Origin: Desulfobacteraceae bacterium
Lineage (GTDB): Bacteria > Desulfobacterota > Desulfobacteria > Desulfobacterales > SURF-7
Length of the DNA: 6,342 nt
Assembly (NCBI GenBank): GCA_030619585.1
Contig: JAUXBD010000092.1
Coordinates: forward strand, 1 to 6,342
Direction: 5' to 3'
The notes below the pieces were generated by a model. The model worked only from the letters and a program-made list of their open reading frames with translations, searched no databases and was not told the origin of the DNA. Position numbers and translations under genes: made by a program. The stretch's first letter is position 1; each line of letters begins with the position of its first letter. Below are positions 6,338 to 6,342 of this stretch, piece after piece.

Positions 6338-6342
6338 TATAA

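Noticed and set aside
6281..6342. Cyclic di-GMP-I (GEMM) riboswitch, suggested by GTAAAGCC and the GGC/GCC helix
   Set aside because: The expected GACGCAAAGCC core, the following GGCCTAA-like segment and the GGTAGC-type second stem are not present.

Overview
The window holds one compact gene cluster, all on the + strand. It encodes a complete three-part RND (resistance-nodulation-division) efflux pump, preceded by a small cysteine- and histidine-rich protein. The DNA has moderate GC with AT-rich gaps. Signal peptides, a lipoprotein adaptor and a TolC-type outer-membrane channel show a Gram-negative (two-membrane) bacterium. The style of the pump proteins reminds me of anaerobic Desulfobacterota (former deltaproteobacteria), but that is a recollection of family style and not a demonstrated assignment.

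Layout: 1-72 is an AT-rich leader with no gene. 73-285 encodes a 70-residue protein with a CxxH-x8-CxxH-x4-CxxC pattern much like a B-box zinc finger. 286-398 is a gap with two purine-rich ribosome-site-like stretches that serve no visible gene and an AT-rich dyad. 399-1775 encodes a TolC-like outer membrane factor with a signal peptide. 1776-1824 is a 49-base gap. 1825-2994 encodes a lipoprotein periplasmic adaptor (membrane fusion protein). 2991-6242 encodes an inner-membrane RND transporter of the HAE-1/AcrB type and overlaps the adaptor gene by four bases (ATGA). 6243-6342 is a non-coding tail with three short perfect hairpins and no clear terminator.

The last three genes form a textbook export machine. 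The RND trimer should capture substrate in the periplasm or inner membrane using proton energy through the Asp pair in TM4. The adaptor bridges the periplasm, and its intact RLS tip motif predicts docking to a TolC-type channel, which the cluster itself supplies. The substrate cannot be read from sequence; the TM4 motif argues against a metal (CzcA/CusA) pump. No TetR, MarR or two-component regulator lies inside the window.

The pump is ordinary in architecture. The parts most worth a second look are the B-box-like small protein upstream, with a strong hairpin inside its gene, and the structured tail after the transporter. Two further points are an Arg where AcrB has its TM10 Lys, and a 14-base leader (13 of 14 identical) carrying the ribosome site of both the channel and the adaptor genes.
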